DNA of 64,000 bases from Microbulbifer pacificus (GTDB lineage Bacteria; Pseudomonadota; Gammaproteobacteria; Pseudomonadales; Cellvibrionaceae), in contig NZ_PREV01000027.1 of assembly GCF_002959965.1 (NCBI RefSeq), positions 1,116,001 to 1,180,000 on the forward strand, in the 5' to 3' direction. Below the pieces are notes generated by a model. That model was not told where the DNA came from. It was given only the letters and a program-made list of their open reading frames with translations, and ran no database searches. The stretch's first letter is position 1. The number at the start of each line of letters is the position of its first letter. A program made the position numbers and the translations under genes. Positions 35,518-47,122 of the stretch are shown here, in pieces.

Positions 35518-37806
35518 TCAATGCAGGGCCGGTACAGCCGTTGTGATCTTCAGCTGGTCGTCTTCCACGGTGACCTCTACCTTGCCGCCCTCCTCTGAGA
35601 GCTCACCGAATAGCACGGCCTCAGCCAGAGGTTTACGCAGTTTTTCGCGAATAAGGCGCGCCATCGGGCGAGCCCCCATTTTTTCGTCGTAACCATGAAT
35701 GGCGAGCCACTCACGCGCTTCGTTATCGATTTCCAGAGTAACTCTGGATTCGTCCAGTTGCGCCTGCAGTTCCACCACAAATTTATCCACCACGGTTTTG
35801 ACCACATCCATACTCAGTGCGCTGAACTGAATGATACTGTCCAAACGGTTCCGGAACTCTGGAGTGAACATTTTCTTGATCTCTTCCAGTCCATCCGTTG
35901 TGTGGTCCTGATTGGCAAATCCGATGGAGCGACGGCTCATCAATTCGGCGCCAGCGTTGGTGGTCATGATCAGAATGACATTGCGGAAATCGGCTTTGCG
36001 ACCGTTGTTGTCGGTCAGCGTACCGTGGTCCATCACCTGTAATAACAGGTTAAAGACTTCCGGGTGCGCCTTCTCAATCTCATCAAGCAGTACCACACTG
36101 TGCGGGTGCTTGGTGACCGCATCTGTCAGCAGCCCGCCCTGGTCAAAACCGACATACCCGGGAGGGGCGCCGATCAGACGGGACACGGTATGCCGCTCCA
36201 TATACTCAGACATATCGAACCGAATCAGCTCGATCCCCATCACCTTAGCCAGCTGGCGACACAGCTCTGTTTTACCCACTCCCGTCGGCCCGGCAAACAG
36301 GAAAGAGCCTATAGGTTTCTCTTCCGCACCGAGTCCGGCACGGGACAGCTTTATGGAAGTGCTGAGCGCCTCGATAGCGATGTCCTGGCCGAACACCACC
36401 ATTTTGAGATTGTCGTCCAGCTTCGCCAGAGCAGCCTTGTCGGAGGCGGAGACGCTCTTTGCAGGAATTCGGGCCATTTTTGCCACCACCTGCTCAATCT
36501 CGGTCACGGTGATAACATCCGTGCGTTTCGCCGCAGGTAGAAGCGCTTGATAGGCACCGGCCTCATCAATCACATCAATGGCCTTGTCTGGCAGGAAGCG
36601 CTCGGTAATGTGCCGATTCGCCAGCTGCGCGGCGGCCTCCAGTGCCGAGTCGGTAAAGCGCACCTTGTGATGATCTTCGAAGCAGGATTTAAGCCCCTGC
36701 AGTATCTGTACGGTCTCCTCCACGGAGGGTTCGTGAACATCAATTTTCTGAAAGCGCCGGGACAGCGCGCGATCCTTTTCAAATATTCCGCGGTACTCGT
36801 TGAATGTCGTGGAGCCGATACAGCGCATCTGGCCACTGGAGAGCAGCGGCTTCAACAGATTCGAGGCATCCATAACACCACCGGATGCCGCACCGGCACC
36901 GATGATGGTGTGAATTTCGTCAATGAACAACACCGCATGTTCGCGTTTTTTCAGTTCCGCCAGCAGCGCTTTGAAACGTTTTTCAAAGTCGCCCCGATAT
37001 TTTGTACCCGCTAACAGCGAACCGAGATCCAGCGAGTAAATGGTGCTGTTCTGGAGCGGCTCCGGCACTTCACCGTCGACGATACGGCGGGCGAGACCTT
37101 CGGCGATGGCGGTTTTACCAACGCCGGATTCCCCCACCAGCAGGGGGTTGTTTTTGCGGCGGCGCGCCAGTACCTGGGTGACACGCTCGACTTCCTGAGA
37201 GCGACCAACGAGGGGGTCGATCCGGCCGAGAATCGCTTCCTGATTGAGATTGGTGGCGTAGCTTTCCAATGGGTCGGAACCGCCGGATTCCGAGGTTGCC
37301 CCAAGATCTTCATCCACCTGCTCGGGCGACGGGTCCGGGCTGTGGTGTGTATTGTTGCTTCCGGACGAACTGACACGGGAAATACCATGAGTGATGTAGT
37401 TCACCACGTCGATCCGGGCCACACTCTGCTGCTTGAGGTAGTAAACCGCCTGACTTTCCTGCTCGCAGAAAATGGCCACCAGGACATTGGCTCCTGTCAC
37501 CTCTTTTTTTCCGGATGATTGCACGTGAAAGACCGCGCGCTGCAATACACGCTGAAACCCGAGTGTCGGCTGGGTTTCACGTTCCGTGTCGTTCTCCGGG
37601 ATCAGTGGCGTTGTTGAGTCGACAAACTCCAACAGTTCACGGCGCAGGGCACTGAGGTCCGCGCCACAGGCGTGGAGAACATCCGCCGCGGATTCATTGT
37701 CCAGCAGCGCCAGCAAAAGGTGCTCTACCGTCATGAACTCATGGCGTTTTGCCCGCGCACCCTTAAACGCTAGATTGAGCGTTACCTCTAAATCCTTGCT
37801 GAGCAT
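35518..37806 (-). CDS. clpA: ATP-dependent Clp protease ATP-binding subunit ClpA
   Basis: 762 residues, usual length. The N domain (1-145, [20 protein letters not shown]) is the docking site for ClpS. AAA+ domain 1 has GESGVGKTA and [14 protein letters not shown]. Domain 2 has GPTGVGKTE and [20 protein letters not shown], with the GYVGFDQGG pore-loop region. ClpA unfolds substrates and feeds them to ClpP, which is not in this window. It lies 134 bp downstream of clpS on the same strand. Confidence 0.97.
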   Translation of the reverse strand: MLSKDLEVTLNLAFKGARAKRHEFMTVEHLLLALLDNESAADVLHACGADLSALRRELLEFVDSTTPLIPENDTERETQPTLGFQRVLQRAVFHVQSSGKKEVTGANVLVAIFCEQESQAVYYLKQQSVARIDVVNYITHGISRVSSSGSNNTHHSPDPSPEQVDEDLGATSESGGSDPLESYATNLNQEAILGRIDPLVGRSQEVERVTQVLARRRKNNPLLVGESGVGKTAIAEGLARRIVDGEVPEPLQNSTIYSLDLGSLLAGTKYRGDFEKRFKALLAELKKREHAVLFIDEIHTIIGAGAASGGVMDASNLLKPLLSSGQMRCIGSTTFNEYRGIFEKDRALSRRFQKIDVHEPSVEETVQILQGLKSCFEDHHKVRFTDSALEAAAQLANRHITERFLPDKAIDVIDEAGAYQALLPAAKRTDVITVTEIEQVVAKMARIPAKSVSASDKAALAKLDDNLKMVVFGQDIAIEALSTSIKLSRAGLGAEEKPIGSFLFAGPTGVGKTELCRQLAKVMGIELIRFDMSEYMERHTVSRLIGAPPGYVGFDQGGLLTDAVTKHPHSVVLLDEIEKAHPEVFNLLLQVMDHGTLTDNNGRKADFRNVILIMTTNAGAELMSRRSIGFANQDHTTDGLEEIKKMFTPEFRNRLDSIIQFSALSMDVVKTVVDKFVVELQAQLDESRVTLEIDNEAREWLAIHGYDEKMGARPMARLIREKLRKPLAEAVLFGELSEEGGKVEVTVEDDQLKITTAVPALH

Positions 37807-37940
37807 CTGAACCTCAAACCTTACTGGCCAATGTCGTCCGGGTTGCTTGTCACACGCACACCCCCGGTATTCATGTTTGTCGCCGCTGTACCGGCCGGGA
37901 AAATTACGCCTTGTTGTGGAAAGGCGCCGGAACTGCTATC

Positions 37941-38336
37941 TCAACCCTCCTCACCGTTTTCATCGCCGTCATCAGCTTCGATTTCACACAGCAGTGGATG
38001 CTCGTGATCCCTTGCAAACTGATTTACCTGCGCGGCCTTTGTTTCCGCTATATCCCGAGTATAGACACCGCAGATCGCTTTTCCCTTAGTGTGCACCTGC
38101 AACATCAGTTGAGTGGCACGCTCCCGGTTCACGTAAAAGAAAAGCTCCAGCGCTTCAACGACGAATTCCATCGGGGTGTAGTCGTCATTGAGCATGACCA
38201 CCTTGTACATTGGCGGTCTTTTCAGTCGAGGACGGGCCTCCGCCAGAGCAGTATCTCCACCGGGCTCGTGAAAATGATAGTCGTCGTCTCTCTCGCCTTC
38301 GTTCGAGTGTAGTTTAATGATTTGTGATTTTCCCAT
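37941..38336 (-). CDS. clpS: ClpA adaptor ClpS
   Basis: 131 residues from the ATG at 38336. The core is [40 protein letters not shown] and [16 protein letters not shown], with the Asn-Asp-Asp residues and hydrophobic pocket that bind N-terminal Leu, Phe, Tyr or Trp. The N-terminal tail (about 40 residues) and the acidic C-terminal tail ([10 protein letters not shown]) are longer than in E. coli ClpS. It delivers N-degron proteins made by Aat and Bpt to ClpAP. Divergent cspD lies upstream. Confidence 0.95.
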   Translation of the reverse strand: MGKSQIIKLHSNEGERDDDYHFHEPGGDTALAEARPRLKRPPMYKVVMLNDDYTPMEFVVEALELFFYVNRERATQLMLQVHTKGKAICGVYTRDIAETKAAQVNQFARDHEHPLLCEIEADDGDENGEEG

Positions 38337-38694
38337 AGCGCAAGTCAATCAAGTTTCAGGAATCAGTTCGCAGTACTGACGCTCGGGCACTTGTAGCCCT
38401 GGCCAGGTCCGGATTAAACCGGGAACGTCTTGTCGAGATCGGTCACCGCGGCGAATTTGGTAAGCGGGCATTGTAACCTCAAATGCCACCCGACACAGTC
38501 GGGCAGCCTGATTTGCTTGACAACTAAAGGGGTCTTGGCTACAAGAGGTATTAACCGCGCCAAGCGGTGAAAGGGCACTAGCATTTATTCGTACAAATGA
38601 CATTGTGCGAGCATGCAAGCGCATGAAGCGCGATAACAATAATGACATTTTTAGGCGGCCAGCAGTCGCCCCGGCAATTTAGAGGGATTTCGCC
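38337..38694. other. 358-bp divergent region clpS / cspD
   Basis: It holds the cspD promoter candidate and a long untranslated leader. A minus-strand open frame crosses it but has no ribosome site and unlikely composition. No other element was seen. Confidence 0.45.
38517..38545 (+). promoter_or_regulatory. Candidate cspD promoter with a long leader
   Basis: A perfect TTGACA (38517-38522) and TACAAG (38540-38545, four of six matches) stand 17 bp apart. Transcription would give a leader of about 145 bases, as in cold-shock mRNAs. Confidence 0.45.
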
Positions 38695-38982
38695 ATGCCT
38701 ACCGGTACCGTCAAATGGTTCAATAATGCCAAGGGTTACGGATTTATTCTCGCGGACGAAGGTGGAGAAGATTTATTCGCCCACTACTCGGCAATTCAGA
38801 TGGAGGGTTACCGCACCCTGAAGGCGGGCCAGCAGGTCAACTTCGACATCATTGAAGGCGACAAAGGCTATCACGCAGCCAATATCAGCCTCGCTACCGC
38901 CAATGCCTCTCGGGCAGCCGCGCCCGCACCACAACAGGTGCACGCCGTGCGTGAGAAAGAGACCGAAGAAGCCCTCGACTGA
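38695..38982 (+). CDS. cspD: Cold-shock-domain protein CspD
   Basis: 95 residues. The cold-shock domain (1-67) has both RNA-binding motifs, KGYGFI (RNP1) and DLFAHYSAI (RNP2). A low-complexity Ala/Pro-rich tail follows (NASRAAAPAPQQVHAV), ending in acidic residues. GAGGGA precedes the ATG. CspD proteins bind single-stranded DNA or RNA and respond to stationary phase rather than cold in E. coli. Its position beside clpS and icd matches Pseudomonas. Confidence 0.93.
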   Translation: MPTGTVKWFNNAKGYGFILADEGGEDLFAHYSAIQMEGYRTLKAGQQVNFDIIEGDKGYHAANISLATANASRAAAPAPQQVHAVREKETEEALD

Positions 38983-39319
38983 TTGGGCTGCAGGCCGTCA
39001 GGTCTCAAAAGGCTGACACCCCAGAATACGTGACCCGGTACTGGACCCCGGGGGTTTGCCCTGCTTGATCATAAAGGTCAACCGGAACAATGACTCACTT
39101 CGTGACAAGCCCAGGAGCTTCTGTGCATCCCGGGTGGCGAGGTGACTGCCAGCGCACCGGAGCAATGGAACGTTCGTACCACCATCAAGCCTGAAGCACC
39201 CTCGCTTTGACGCCGTTTGATCACACACCCGGTACACCGGGCTTGGCGGACGCAAGGACAGGACGGATATAAAAAAAGCCCCGCACCTTTCGGTGCGGGG
39301 CTTTTTATTGGACTCAAAA
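38983..39319. other. 337-bp convergent region cspD / icd
   Basis: Apart from the terminator at 39271-39306 I see no gene, repeat or signal. The open frames here are chance frames. Confidence 0.5.
39271..39306 (-). terminator. Intrinsic terminator of icd
   Basis: A 15-bp stem (39273-39287 with 39292-39306) including GCCCCGCACC, loop TTTC, with A7 to the left (U on the minus strand) and T5 on the right. It can also stop transcripts coming from cspD. Confidence 0.92.
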
Positions 39320-40570
39320 TCAAGCCATGTGCTTGATGACTTCCTCGCCAAACTCGGAGCAGGATTTCAGCTCGGCGCCGTCCATCAGGCGCTCGAAGTC
39401 ATAGGTTACGGTCTTGGCTTCGATGGCGCCTTCCATACCTTTGATGACCAGCTCAGCCGCTTCGTTCCAGCCCAGGTGACGCAGCATCATTTCCGCAGAC
39501 AGGATCAGGGAGCCCGGGTTTACCTTGTCCTGGCCCGCATACTTCGGCGCGGTACCGTGGGTGGCTTCAAACAGGGCAACTTCGTCAGACAGGTTGGCGC
39601 CCGGCGCGATACCGATACCGCCTACCTGTGCAGCCAGTGCGTCGGACAGGTAGTCGCCGTTCAGGTTCAGGGTAGCGATTACGTCGTACTCGGCCGGACG
39701 CAGCAGAATCTGCTGCAGCATGGCATCGGCGATTACGTCCTTGACCACGATTTCCTTGCCGGTATTCGGGTTTTTGAAGCTGCACCAGGGGCCGCCATCG
39801 ATCGGCTGAGCACCGAACTCTTCGCGGGCAATTTCATAACCCCAGTCGGCGAAGGCGCCTTCGGTGAACTTCATGATGTTGCCTTTGTGCACCAGGGTCA
39901 GGGAGTCGCGGTCCTGATCAATGGTGTACTGCAGGGCTTTGCGCACCAGGCGCTTGGTACCCTCTTCGGAAACCGGCTTCACGCCGATACCGCAGTTTTC
40001 CGGGAAGCGGATTTTCTTGACGCCCATCTCTTCCTGCAGGAACTTGATGACCTTGTTCGCTTCATCGGTGCCCGCTTTCCACTCGATACCGGCGTAGATG
40101 TCTTCGGAGTTCTCGCGGAAGATCACCATGTCTACCTTGTTAGGCTCTTTCACCGGAGAAGGTACACCGCTGAACCAGCGCACCGGGCGCTGACATACAT
40201 ACAGATCCAGCTCCTGACGCAGGGCAACGTTCAGGGAGCGGAAGCCGCCGCCTACCGGAGTGGTCAGCGGGCCTTTGATGCTGACAACGTAATCTTTGAT
40301 CGCTTCCAGGGTCTCGGCCGGGAACCAGTCGCCGCTGTAGGTTTCCGCCGCTTTCTCGCCGCAGAAGATTTCCATCCAGGCAATAGACTTGTCGCCGCCG
40401 TAGGCTTTGCTGACTGCCGCATCGATCACTTTGATCATTACCGGGGTGATATCCACGCCGATGCCGTCACCCTCGATGAACGGAATGATCGGGCTGCTCG
40501 GTACGTTCAGAGAACCATCTGCGTTGACTGTAATTTTTTCGCCGTTGGCCGGCACTTGGATATGACCCAT
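39320..40570 (-). CDS. icd: Isocitrate dehydrogenase [NADP+]
   Basis: 416 residues, the homodimeric E. coli type. [20 protein letters not shown] at the N terminus, the isocitrate and phosphorylation loop [20 protein letters not shown] (Ser near residue 112), [15 protein letters not shown], and the NADP region [20 protein letters not shown]. It makes 2-oxoglutarate and competes with isocitrate lyase (56325) for isocitrate. No aceK kinase/phosphatase gene is in the window. It is separated from rluE by a 217-bp divergent promoter region. Confidence 0.97.
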   Translation of the reverse strand: MGHIQVPANGEKITVNADGSLNVPSSPIIPFIEGDGIGVDITPVMIKVIDAAVSKAYGGDKSIAWMEIFCGEKAAETYSGDWFPAETLEAIKDYVVSIKGPLTTPVGGGFRSLNVALRQELDLYVCQRPVRWFSGVPSPVKEPNKVDMVIFRENSEDIYAGIEWKAGTDEANKVIKFLQEEMGVKKIRFPENCGIGVKPVSEEGTKRLVRKALQYTIDQDRDSLTLVHKGNIMKFTEGAFADWGYEIAREEFGAQPIDGGPWCSFKNPNTGKEIVVKDVIADAMLQQILLRPAEYDVIATLNLNGDYLSDALAAQVGGIGIAPGANLSDEVALFEATHGTAPKYAGQDKVNPGSLILSAEMMLRHLGWNEAAELVIKGMEGAIEAKTVTYDFERLMDGAELKSCSEFGEEVIKHMA

Positions 40571-40787
40571 TAAGTTGACTCCCGTAACTCTTTGACTAAA
40601 CGCCCGGCTTGATCAGGGGAAAACAGGCATAATGCGCCGAATCATCCACCGCCGGTCATGGTTGCCGCCCATTGTTTGCGTCGTTGCATACGCCGAGCCG
40701 GCTAAAAATCGGCGGGATTATACCAGTATCCGCCCGCTTTTGTAGTTTCATTACAACCAAGGCGGCCTTATCGGTCACAATCACCCC

Positions 40788-41462
40788 ATGAGCCAACTTA
40801 TCCTGTTCAACAAGCCCTATGGGGTACTCTGCCAGTTTACGGACACGGATGGCCGCCCTACCCTGGCGGATTACATCCGCGTGCCCAATGTCTACGCAGC
40901 CGGCCGTCTGGATTATGACTCCGAAGGGCTGGTGCTGCTCACGGACGACGGCCGCCTGCAACATCAGATCGCTCACCCCACGAGCAAACAGCCTAAGGTT
41001 TACTGGGCTCAGGTTGAGGGTGAGGTCACGGAAGAGGCACTGTACATGTTGCGCCACGGGGTGGACCTGAAAGATGGCCGCACCGCCCCTGCCAAGGCCC
41101 GGATTATCGCGGAACCCAGTATCTGGCCGCGCACACCGCCCATCCGAGAGCGCAAGTCCATCCCTACTACATGGGTCGAGCTAACCCTCAGCGAAGGCCG
41201 CAATCGTCAGGTGCGACGCATGACGGCCGCAGTCGGGCACCCCACCCTGCGACTGGTCCGCAGGTCTGTTGGCAAATGGTGCATCGACGGCCTGGAACCC
41301 GGCGAACAGCGCACAGAGACCACCGTCTTCTCACCCGACAAGTCACAGCCAAGAACCAGGTCCAAAACCGGATCCAGAGCCGCTCCGAGTGGTCGTAAGC
41401 CGGGGAGTACCCGCAGTGGTGCCCAGGGCAAGGGCCGCAATGGACAGAGCCGCAAACGCTGA
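40788..41462 (+). CDS. rluE: 23S rRNA pseudouridine(2457) synthase RluE
   Basis: 224 residues. RsuA/RluE-type catalytic motif [15 protein letters not shown] (Asp of RLD is the nucleophile), preceded by [13 protein letters not shown] and followed by [20 protein letters not shown]. No S4 domain is present, as in RluE. The last 35 residues form a basic, low-complexity tail ([20 protein letters not shown]) not needed for the fold, probably RNA-binding. It lies between icd and mnmA, as in relatives. Confidence 0.93.
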   Translation: MSQLILFNKPYGVLCQFTDTDGRPTLADYIRVPNVYAAGRLDYDSEGLVLLTDDGRLQHQIAHPTSKQPKVYWAQVEGEVTEEALYMLRHGVDLKDGRTAPAKARIIAEPSIWPRTPPIRERKSIPTTWVELTLSEGRNRQVRRMTAAVGHPTLRLVRRSVGKWCIDGLEPGEQRTETTVFSPDKSQPRTRSKTGSRAAPSGRKPGSTRSGAQGKGRNGQSRKR

Positions 41463-41704
41463 ACGGAATACGCAGGAGCCCCCTTTCGGCTAGGCTGAAA
41501 GAGAACTGGCGCGAGCTTCCCTCCCGATCCTGTTGCAGTGCACTCGGGGTCCGGGAGCGACATATTGGTCAGCAACCGGATTCACAGGTAAAATGCGCCC
41601 CCATTTTCCGGCCCACTGCAGGTTTCAGTCAGGTTTCGGAAACTCGCGTGGCATTCGGGGTTGAAAAGCCCCACACGCCCCTCACTGTAATGACCCGGTA
41701 TTCC

Positions 41705-42922
41705 ATGTCAGATTCGGATATCTCTGTGCCGTCCAGCTCCACTGCCCAATCAGTCACAACGCCGAGGCGAGTCATTGTCGGTATGTCCGGCGGTGTAGAC
41801 TCCTCCGTGGCCGCCCTGCTCCTGATGCAACAGGGTTACGAGGTGGAAGGGCTGTTCATGAAGAACTGGGACGAGGACGACGGCACTGAGTACTGTACCG
41901 CGAAGCAGGATCTGGCAGACGCGGAAGCGGTCTGTGCCCGTCTTGGAATCAAGCTGCACACGGCCAACTTCGCCGCCGAGTACTGGGACAATGTATTCGA
42001 GTACTTTCTGGCGGAGTACAAAGCCGGGCGCACCCCAAACCCGGACATCCTCTGCAATCGGGAAATCAAGTTCAAGGTCTTCCTGGAATACGCCGAGGCG
42101 CTCGGCGCAGACGCCATCGCCACCGGCCACTACACCCGCCGTCGGGATGAAAACGGTCGTACCTATCTATTGAAGGGACTGGATAGCAACAAAGACCAGA
42201 GCTATTTCCTGCACGCGGTAGGAGAGGCGGAATTTGCCCGCTCGCTGTTCCCCATCGGCGAACTGGAAAAACCGGAAGTACGTCGCATCGCCGAAAAGCA
42301 TGGGTTGGTCACCCACAGCAAGAAGGACAGCACCGGAATCTGCTTTATTGGTGAACGGCGCTTCAAAGACTTTCTGGAACAGTATTTGCCTGCGCAGCCC
42401 GGCGAGATGCAGACCCCGGAAGGGGAAGTGATGGGGCAGCACAGTGGCCTGATGTACCACACAATCGGCCAGCGCCAGGGCCTTGGCATCGGTGGTGTGA
42501 AAGGTGCCGGCGACCAGCCCTGGTACGTAGTGGGCAAGGATCTCGAGCGAAATGTGCTGATTGTGGCCCAGGGCAAGCATCACCCCCTGCTCTATTCCAC
42601 CGGTCTCATCGCCACGCAGACCCACTGGATTAACGGAGCTCCGCCGGCTCGCGAATTCCGCGCTGCGGCCAAAACCCGCTACCGCCAGGAAGACCAGGAC
42701 TGCCTCATTAGCGTCGGCGACAACGGCAACCTGGTGATCGCCTTCGACAAACCTCAGCGCGCAGTCACCCCCGGCCAGTCCGTGGTCATCTATCAGGGCG
42801 AAATCTGCTTGGGCGGTGCGGTGATCGAGCAGGCCACCGGCATCGGTGACGTCGACGTACCCCGGTACGGAAGCGAACAACAGGTCGAAAACACCCAACA
42901 GGCCGCAGGGAGCAACCATTGA
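41705..42922 (+). CDS. mnmA: tRNA-specific 2-thiouridylase MnmA
   Basis: 405 residues from the ATG at 41705; in-frame starts at 41690 (ATG) and 41648 (GTG) exist and none has a clear ribosome site. The ATP-pyrophosphatase loop is [15 protein letters not shown]. Catalytic cysteines are in [13 protein letters not shown] and [12 protein letters not shown], and [10 protein letters not shown] is also typical. It thiolates U34 of tRNAs for Lys, Glu and Gln. The stop overlaps the hflD start, giving a coupled pair. The N-terminal 20 residues (Ser/Thr rich) are non-conserved. Confidence 0.96.
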   Translation: MSDSDISVPSSSTAQSVTTPRRVIVGMSGGVDSSVAALLLMQQGYEVEGLFMKNWDEDDGTEYCTAKQDLADAEAVCARLGIKLHTANFAAEYWDNVFEYFLAEYKAGRTPNPDILCNREIKFKVFLEYAEALGADAIATGHYTRRRDENGRTYLLKGLDSNKDQSYFLHAVGEAEFARSLFPIGELEKPEVRRIAEKHGLVTHSKKDSTGICFIGERRFKDFLEQYLPAQPGEMQTPEGEVMGQHSGLMYHTIGQRQGLGIGGVKGAGDQPWYVVGKDLERNVLIVAQGKHHPLLYSTGLIATQTHWINGAPPAREFRAAAKTRYRQEDQDCLISVGDNGNLVIAFDKPQRAVTPGQSVVIYQGEICLGGAVIEQATGIGDVDVPRYGSEQQVENTQQAAGSNH

Positions 42923-43554
42923 GCAACTGGCGAGATCAGGCATTGGCGCTGGCCGGCGTTTTTCAGGCAGCGATTCTGGTGGAGCGCTTGGCCAAAACTG
43001 GCACCGCGCCAGCGGAGCAAATGGAAACCGCCGTATACAGCCTGTTTCAGCAGAACCCGGAAACAACCGAGGATGTGTTCGGGGGCGTTGAAAAAACGCT
43101 TGCCGGTCTGCGCGGTGCACGCCAACTGCTCGCCACCCGCAGCCATCCGGAATACACGGATTGCCTGCGCTATGTCCTGTCCATTCTTTATCTGCAACGC
43201 CAGTTGGCCAAAAAGCCCGGACTGCTTTCCATCATCGGCAGCAGGCTGGAAAAGGCCCGCACGCAAACGGAACACTTCGGCATCGGCCACGAAAATGTTT
43301 ACGCCAACCTGGCCAGCATTTACAGCGATACCCTGAGCACGTTCCGGTTCCGCATCCAGGTACTGGGGGACTTCAATTACCTGCAACAGCAGCGCATCGC
43401 CAACCAGATCCGCACCATGCTGTTCGCCGGTGTGCGCTCTGCGATGCTCTGGCGCCAACTCGGTGGTCGCCGTCTGCACCTGCTGTTCCAGCGCAAGAAA
43501 CTGATCGCTGCCATGGATGCGCTGGTGGCCAAGTACGAATCACTCGAGCATTAA
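42919..43554 (+). CDS. hflD: High-frequency lysogenization protein HflD homolog
   Basis: 211 residues, all-helical family profile: [40 protein letters not shown], then [20 protein letters not shown] and [20 protein letters not shown]. The start is a TTG overlapping the mnmA stop by four bases (TTGA), with AGGGAG upstream. HflD is a peripheral inner-membrane protein that in E. coli affects lambda CII stability; its cellular role is poorly known. The mnmA-hflD-purB order is widespread. Confidence 0.93.
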   Translation: MSNWRDQALALAGVFQAAILVERLAKTGTAPAEQMETAVYSLFQQNPETTEDVFGGVEKTLAGLRGARQLLATRSHPEYTDCLRYVLSILYLQRQLAKKPGLLSIIGSRLEKARTQTEHFGIGHENVYANLASIYSDTLSTFRFRIQVLGDFNYLQQQRIANQIRTMLFAGVRSAMLWRQLGGRRLHLLFQRKKLIAAMDALVAKYESLEH

Positions 43555-43604
43555 TTTTTTAGTTTTCTGCCGCCGGGACACTGCCCGCAGGCGGCCGATA
43601 TTGA

Positions 43605-44993
<1,389 letters not shown>

Positions 44994-45032
44994 GTAAACC
45001 TCTGAACCTGCATTTTCTTCGGGAGATCTTCC

Positions 45033-46241
45033 ATGACGGCGTCGGTGAATCGCTCCGTTGGACCGCTGACACATCTGGGAGAGATCCCGGTGGAAATATT
45101 TTTGCGGGAATACTGGCAAAAAAAGCCACTGTTGATCCGCAACGCCTTTCCCGGCTTTGAGGCACCGATTTCCGGCGAAGAGCTCGCCGGTATGGCGCTG
45201 GAAGAGCGGATTGAATCCCGTATCGTCGAGGAGCATGGCATCGACGGACCGTGGCAGCTGCGCAACGGTCCGTTTACCGAAGAGGATTTCTTCGCCCTGC
45301 CAAAAACCCACTGGACCCTGCTGGTGCAAGCGGTAGACCAGTGGATTCCGGAAGTTGCGATGCTCAAAGACTATTTCCGGTTTCTCCCCGACTGGCGTCT
45401 CGACGACATCATGATCAGCTACGCCGCGGATCAGGGAAGTGTGGGCCCCCACTACGACTTCTACGACGTATTTTTGCTCCAGGCAGAAGGTACGCGCCGC
45501 TGGCATCTCGGCCCCAAAGCCGATGCCAACAGCCCGCGTGTGGAAGGTACACCGCTAAACATTCTGCGGGATTTCGAGTCCGAAACCAGCTGGCTGCTCG
45601 AACCCGGTGACATGCTCTACCTGCCGCCCCAGTACAGCCACTGGGGAATTGCCGAAGGTGGCTGCACCACGATCTCCATCGGTTTCCGGGCACCATCTGC
45701 GCGCACCATGCTGGAGGATTTGGCCGCAGAGCTAGGCGCCGGTCTACCGGAGCACTACCGTTACACGGATGTCGATCTGAGCCTGCCGGCAAATCCCGCG
45801 GAAATTGACGGGGCAGCGGTGGCGCGCGTACAACGCCAACTGGCGGAATGGCTGCAGCAACCACAGAACATCGCTCAGTGGTTTGGCGCCATCATGACGG
45901 AAGCCAAATACCCGGACACCATCGCCCTGGACGCCGGCGCCGCCGACGACTGGCGTGAGGAGCTCGCTGAAGGCGGCAGCCTTATCCTAAATCCAGGCTC
46001 CCGCTGTGCGTTCTGTCGCGATCCAGCAACCCTGTTCGTAGACGGAGAATCCTTCTCTGCCCCCCTGCTGTTTGCGGAAGGCTTTTGCGAGTCTCACGAA
46101 ATCACTCAGAGCGATGTCGACGCCTATCCCGAGCTCGCCGCTAAAGACGCGCTGCTCGACGTACTGGTTTCGCAAGGCAGTCTCATTTACCCTGAACTCC
46201 TCGAGGATGACGACCTGGATGATGAAGAGGAGACTGATTGA
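45033..46241 (+). CDS. roxA: Ribosomal protein uL16 3-hydroxylase RoxA/YcfD
   Basis: 402 residues. The JmjC-type cupin domain (about 90-215) carries the iron triad His140-x-Asp142 (GPHYDFYDVFLLQAEGTRRW) and His203 (PPQYSHWGIAEGG). A dimerisation region and a C-terminal winged-helix-like domain follow. RoxA hydroxylates a conserved arginine of ribosomal protein L16 using 2-oxoglutarate and oxygen. It follows purB and overlaps the next gene, a GNAT acetyltransferase, by one base. Family assignment is strong; activity on L16 is inferred from homology. Confidence 0.93.
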   Translation: MTASVNRSVGPLTHLGEIPVEIFLREYWQKKPLLIRNAFPGFEAPISGEELAGMALEERIESRIVEEHGIDGPWQLRNGPFTEEDFFALPKTHWTLLVQAVDQWIPEVAMLKDYFRFLPDWRLDDIMISYAADQGSVGPHYDFYDVFLLQAEGTRRWHLGPKADANSPRVEGTPLNILRDFESETSWLLEPGDMLYLPPQYSHWGIAEGGCTTISIGFRAPSARTMLEDLAAELGAGLPEHYRYTDVDLSLPANPAEIDGAAVARVQRQLAEWLQQPQNIAQWFGAIMTEAKYPDTIALDAGAADDWREELAEGGSLILNPGSRCAFCRDPATLFVDGESFSAPLLFAEGFCESHEITQSDVDAYPELAAKDALLDVLVSQGSLIYPELLEDDDLDDEEETD

Positions 46242-46702
46242 TGAGCCTGTTTGTACGTCTCGCCGACTGGCAGACAGATCGGGACACCATCCGCGGTATC
46301 CGTCAGAAAGTATTTGTGGAAGAACAACAGGTACCTGAGGAGCTGGAGTGGGATGATCTGGAAGAAAGTGCGCAGCACTTTCTCGTGTACCTGAGCAACA
46401 AAGCCGTCGGCACCGGGCGCCTGACCGGCGGCGGTAAAATCGGCCGCATGGCGATTCTCAAAGAGGCCCGCGGTCATGGTGCCGGTCTGGAATTGCTGAA
46501 ACGCATCTGTAAATTCGCCCGTGTGTCGGGGCAAAAAAATGTATACCTGAACGCCCAGGTTCACGCCGTTCCCTTTTATGAAAAGGCCGGCTTTGCCGTC
46601 ACCGGGGAAGAGTTCATGGAGGCGGATATCCCTCACGTACGCATGGACCTCACCCTGAATGAGAGTGAGCCCAGTGAAAATGCGGACGACTGGAACCGCT
46701 GA
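46241..46702 (+). CDS. GNAT-family N-acetyltransferase
   Basis: 153 residues from the ATG at 46241, which shares its A with the roxA stop. GNAT elements: IRQKVFVEEQQVPEELEWDD, GTGRLTGGGKIGRMAILKEA, the acetyl-CoA loop ARGHGAGLELLKRICKFA and AVPFYEKAGFAVTGEEFMEA. This subgroup (with VFVEEQxVP) resembles ElaA and YjcF-type enzymes of unknown substrate. Overlap with roxA suggests translational coupling. The terminator downstream closes the purB-roxA-GNAT run. Confidence 0.9.
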   Translation: MSLFVRLADWQTDRDTIRGIRQKVFVEEQQVPEELEWDDLEESAQHFLVYLSNKAVGTGRLTGGGKIGRMAILKEARGHGAGLELLKRICKFARVSGQKNVYLNAQVHAVPFYEKAGFAVTGEEFMEADIPHVRMDLTLNESEPSENADDWNR

Positions 46703-47122
46703 CGAATCGCACTTCCTGCCGAATAGTTCAGACAATTGAAAAAGTCCCGGCTGCAATGGCAACCTGGGCTTTTTTATCGGGGGCGAACAATCTGATGGTT
46801 CAACAACCGCTCGACGCCCTCGCCTCCATTACCTCCCATATCGACACCACATTTCTCCGCTCAATCACCTGAGCAACCGACAAGGCACGAAGCCGAAAAT
46901 TTTTAAAAAATACTGCTTTCATAACGCCGGACAGGATTGTGGCAAGACTGACCGCGGGACCGGCAAGCCGGATATTGTGACGGTTACACCGCGAGATTAC
47001 CTACGCTCGCTTTCAACAACCTTTCAATCCGCCCTCTTTCTGCGTGCTTCGACAATCAGGTACAAACGCCTGGAATCGTGTAACCTTCCCCGCAGTGAAA
47101 GCGTTAACAGTTGGCGGAGCTC
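46703..47122. other. 420-bp region upstream of the two-component system
   Basis: It begins with the weak terminator at 46738-46776. Further on there is a CCGGC-AA-GCCGG hairpin (46960-46971), an imperfect TGTGACGGTTACA dyad (46976-46988) that could be a regulator site, and a weak promoter (TCGACA at 47049-47054, TGGAAT at 47071-47076, 16 bp apart). No gene was recognised. Confidence 0.4.
46738..46776 (+). terminator. Probable intrinsic terminator after the GNAT gene
   Basis: AGTCCCGG pairs with CCTGGGCT with one mismatch and one G-U pair around a 12-base loop, followed by six T. The stem is weaker than the others. Confidence 0.55.

Noticed and set aside
38349..38648. 99-codon minus-strand gene between clpS and cspD
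   Set aside because: No ribosome site, unlikely composition, and it overlaps the cspD promoter and leader.
39293..40573. 426-codon open frame antisense to icd
   Set aside because: It lies entirely opposite a certain gene and its terminator; its composition is that of a shadow frame.
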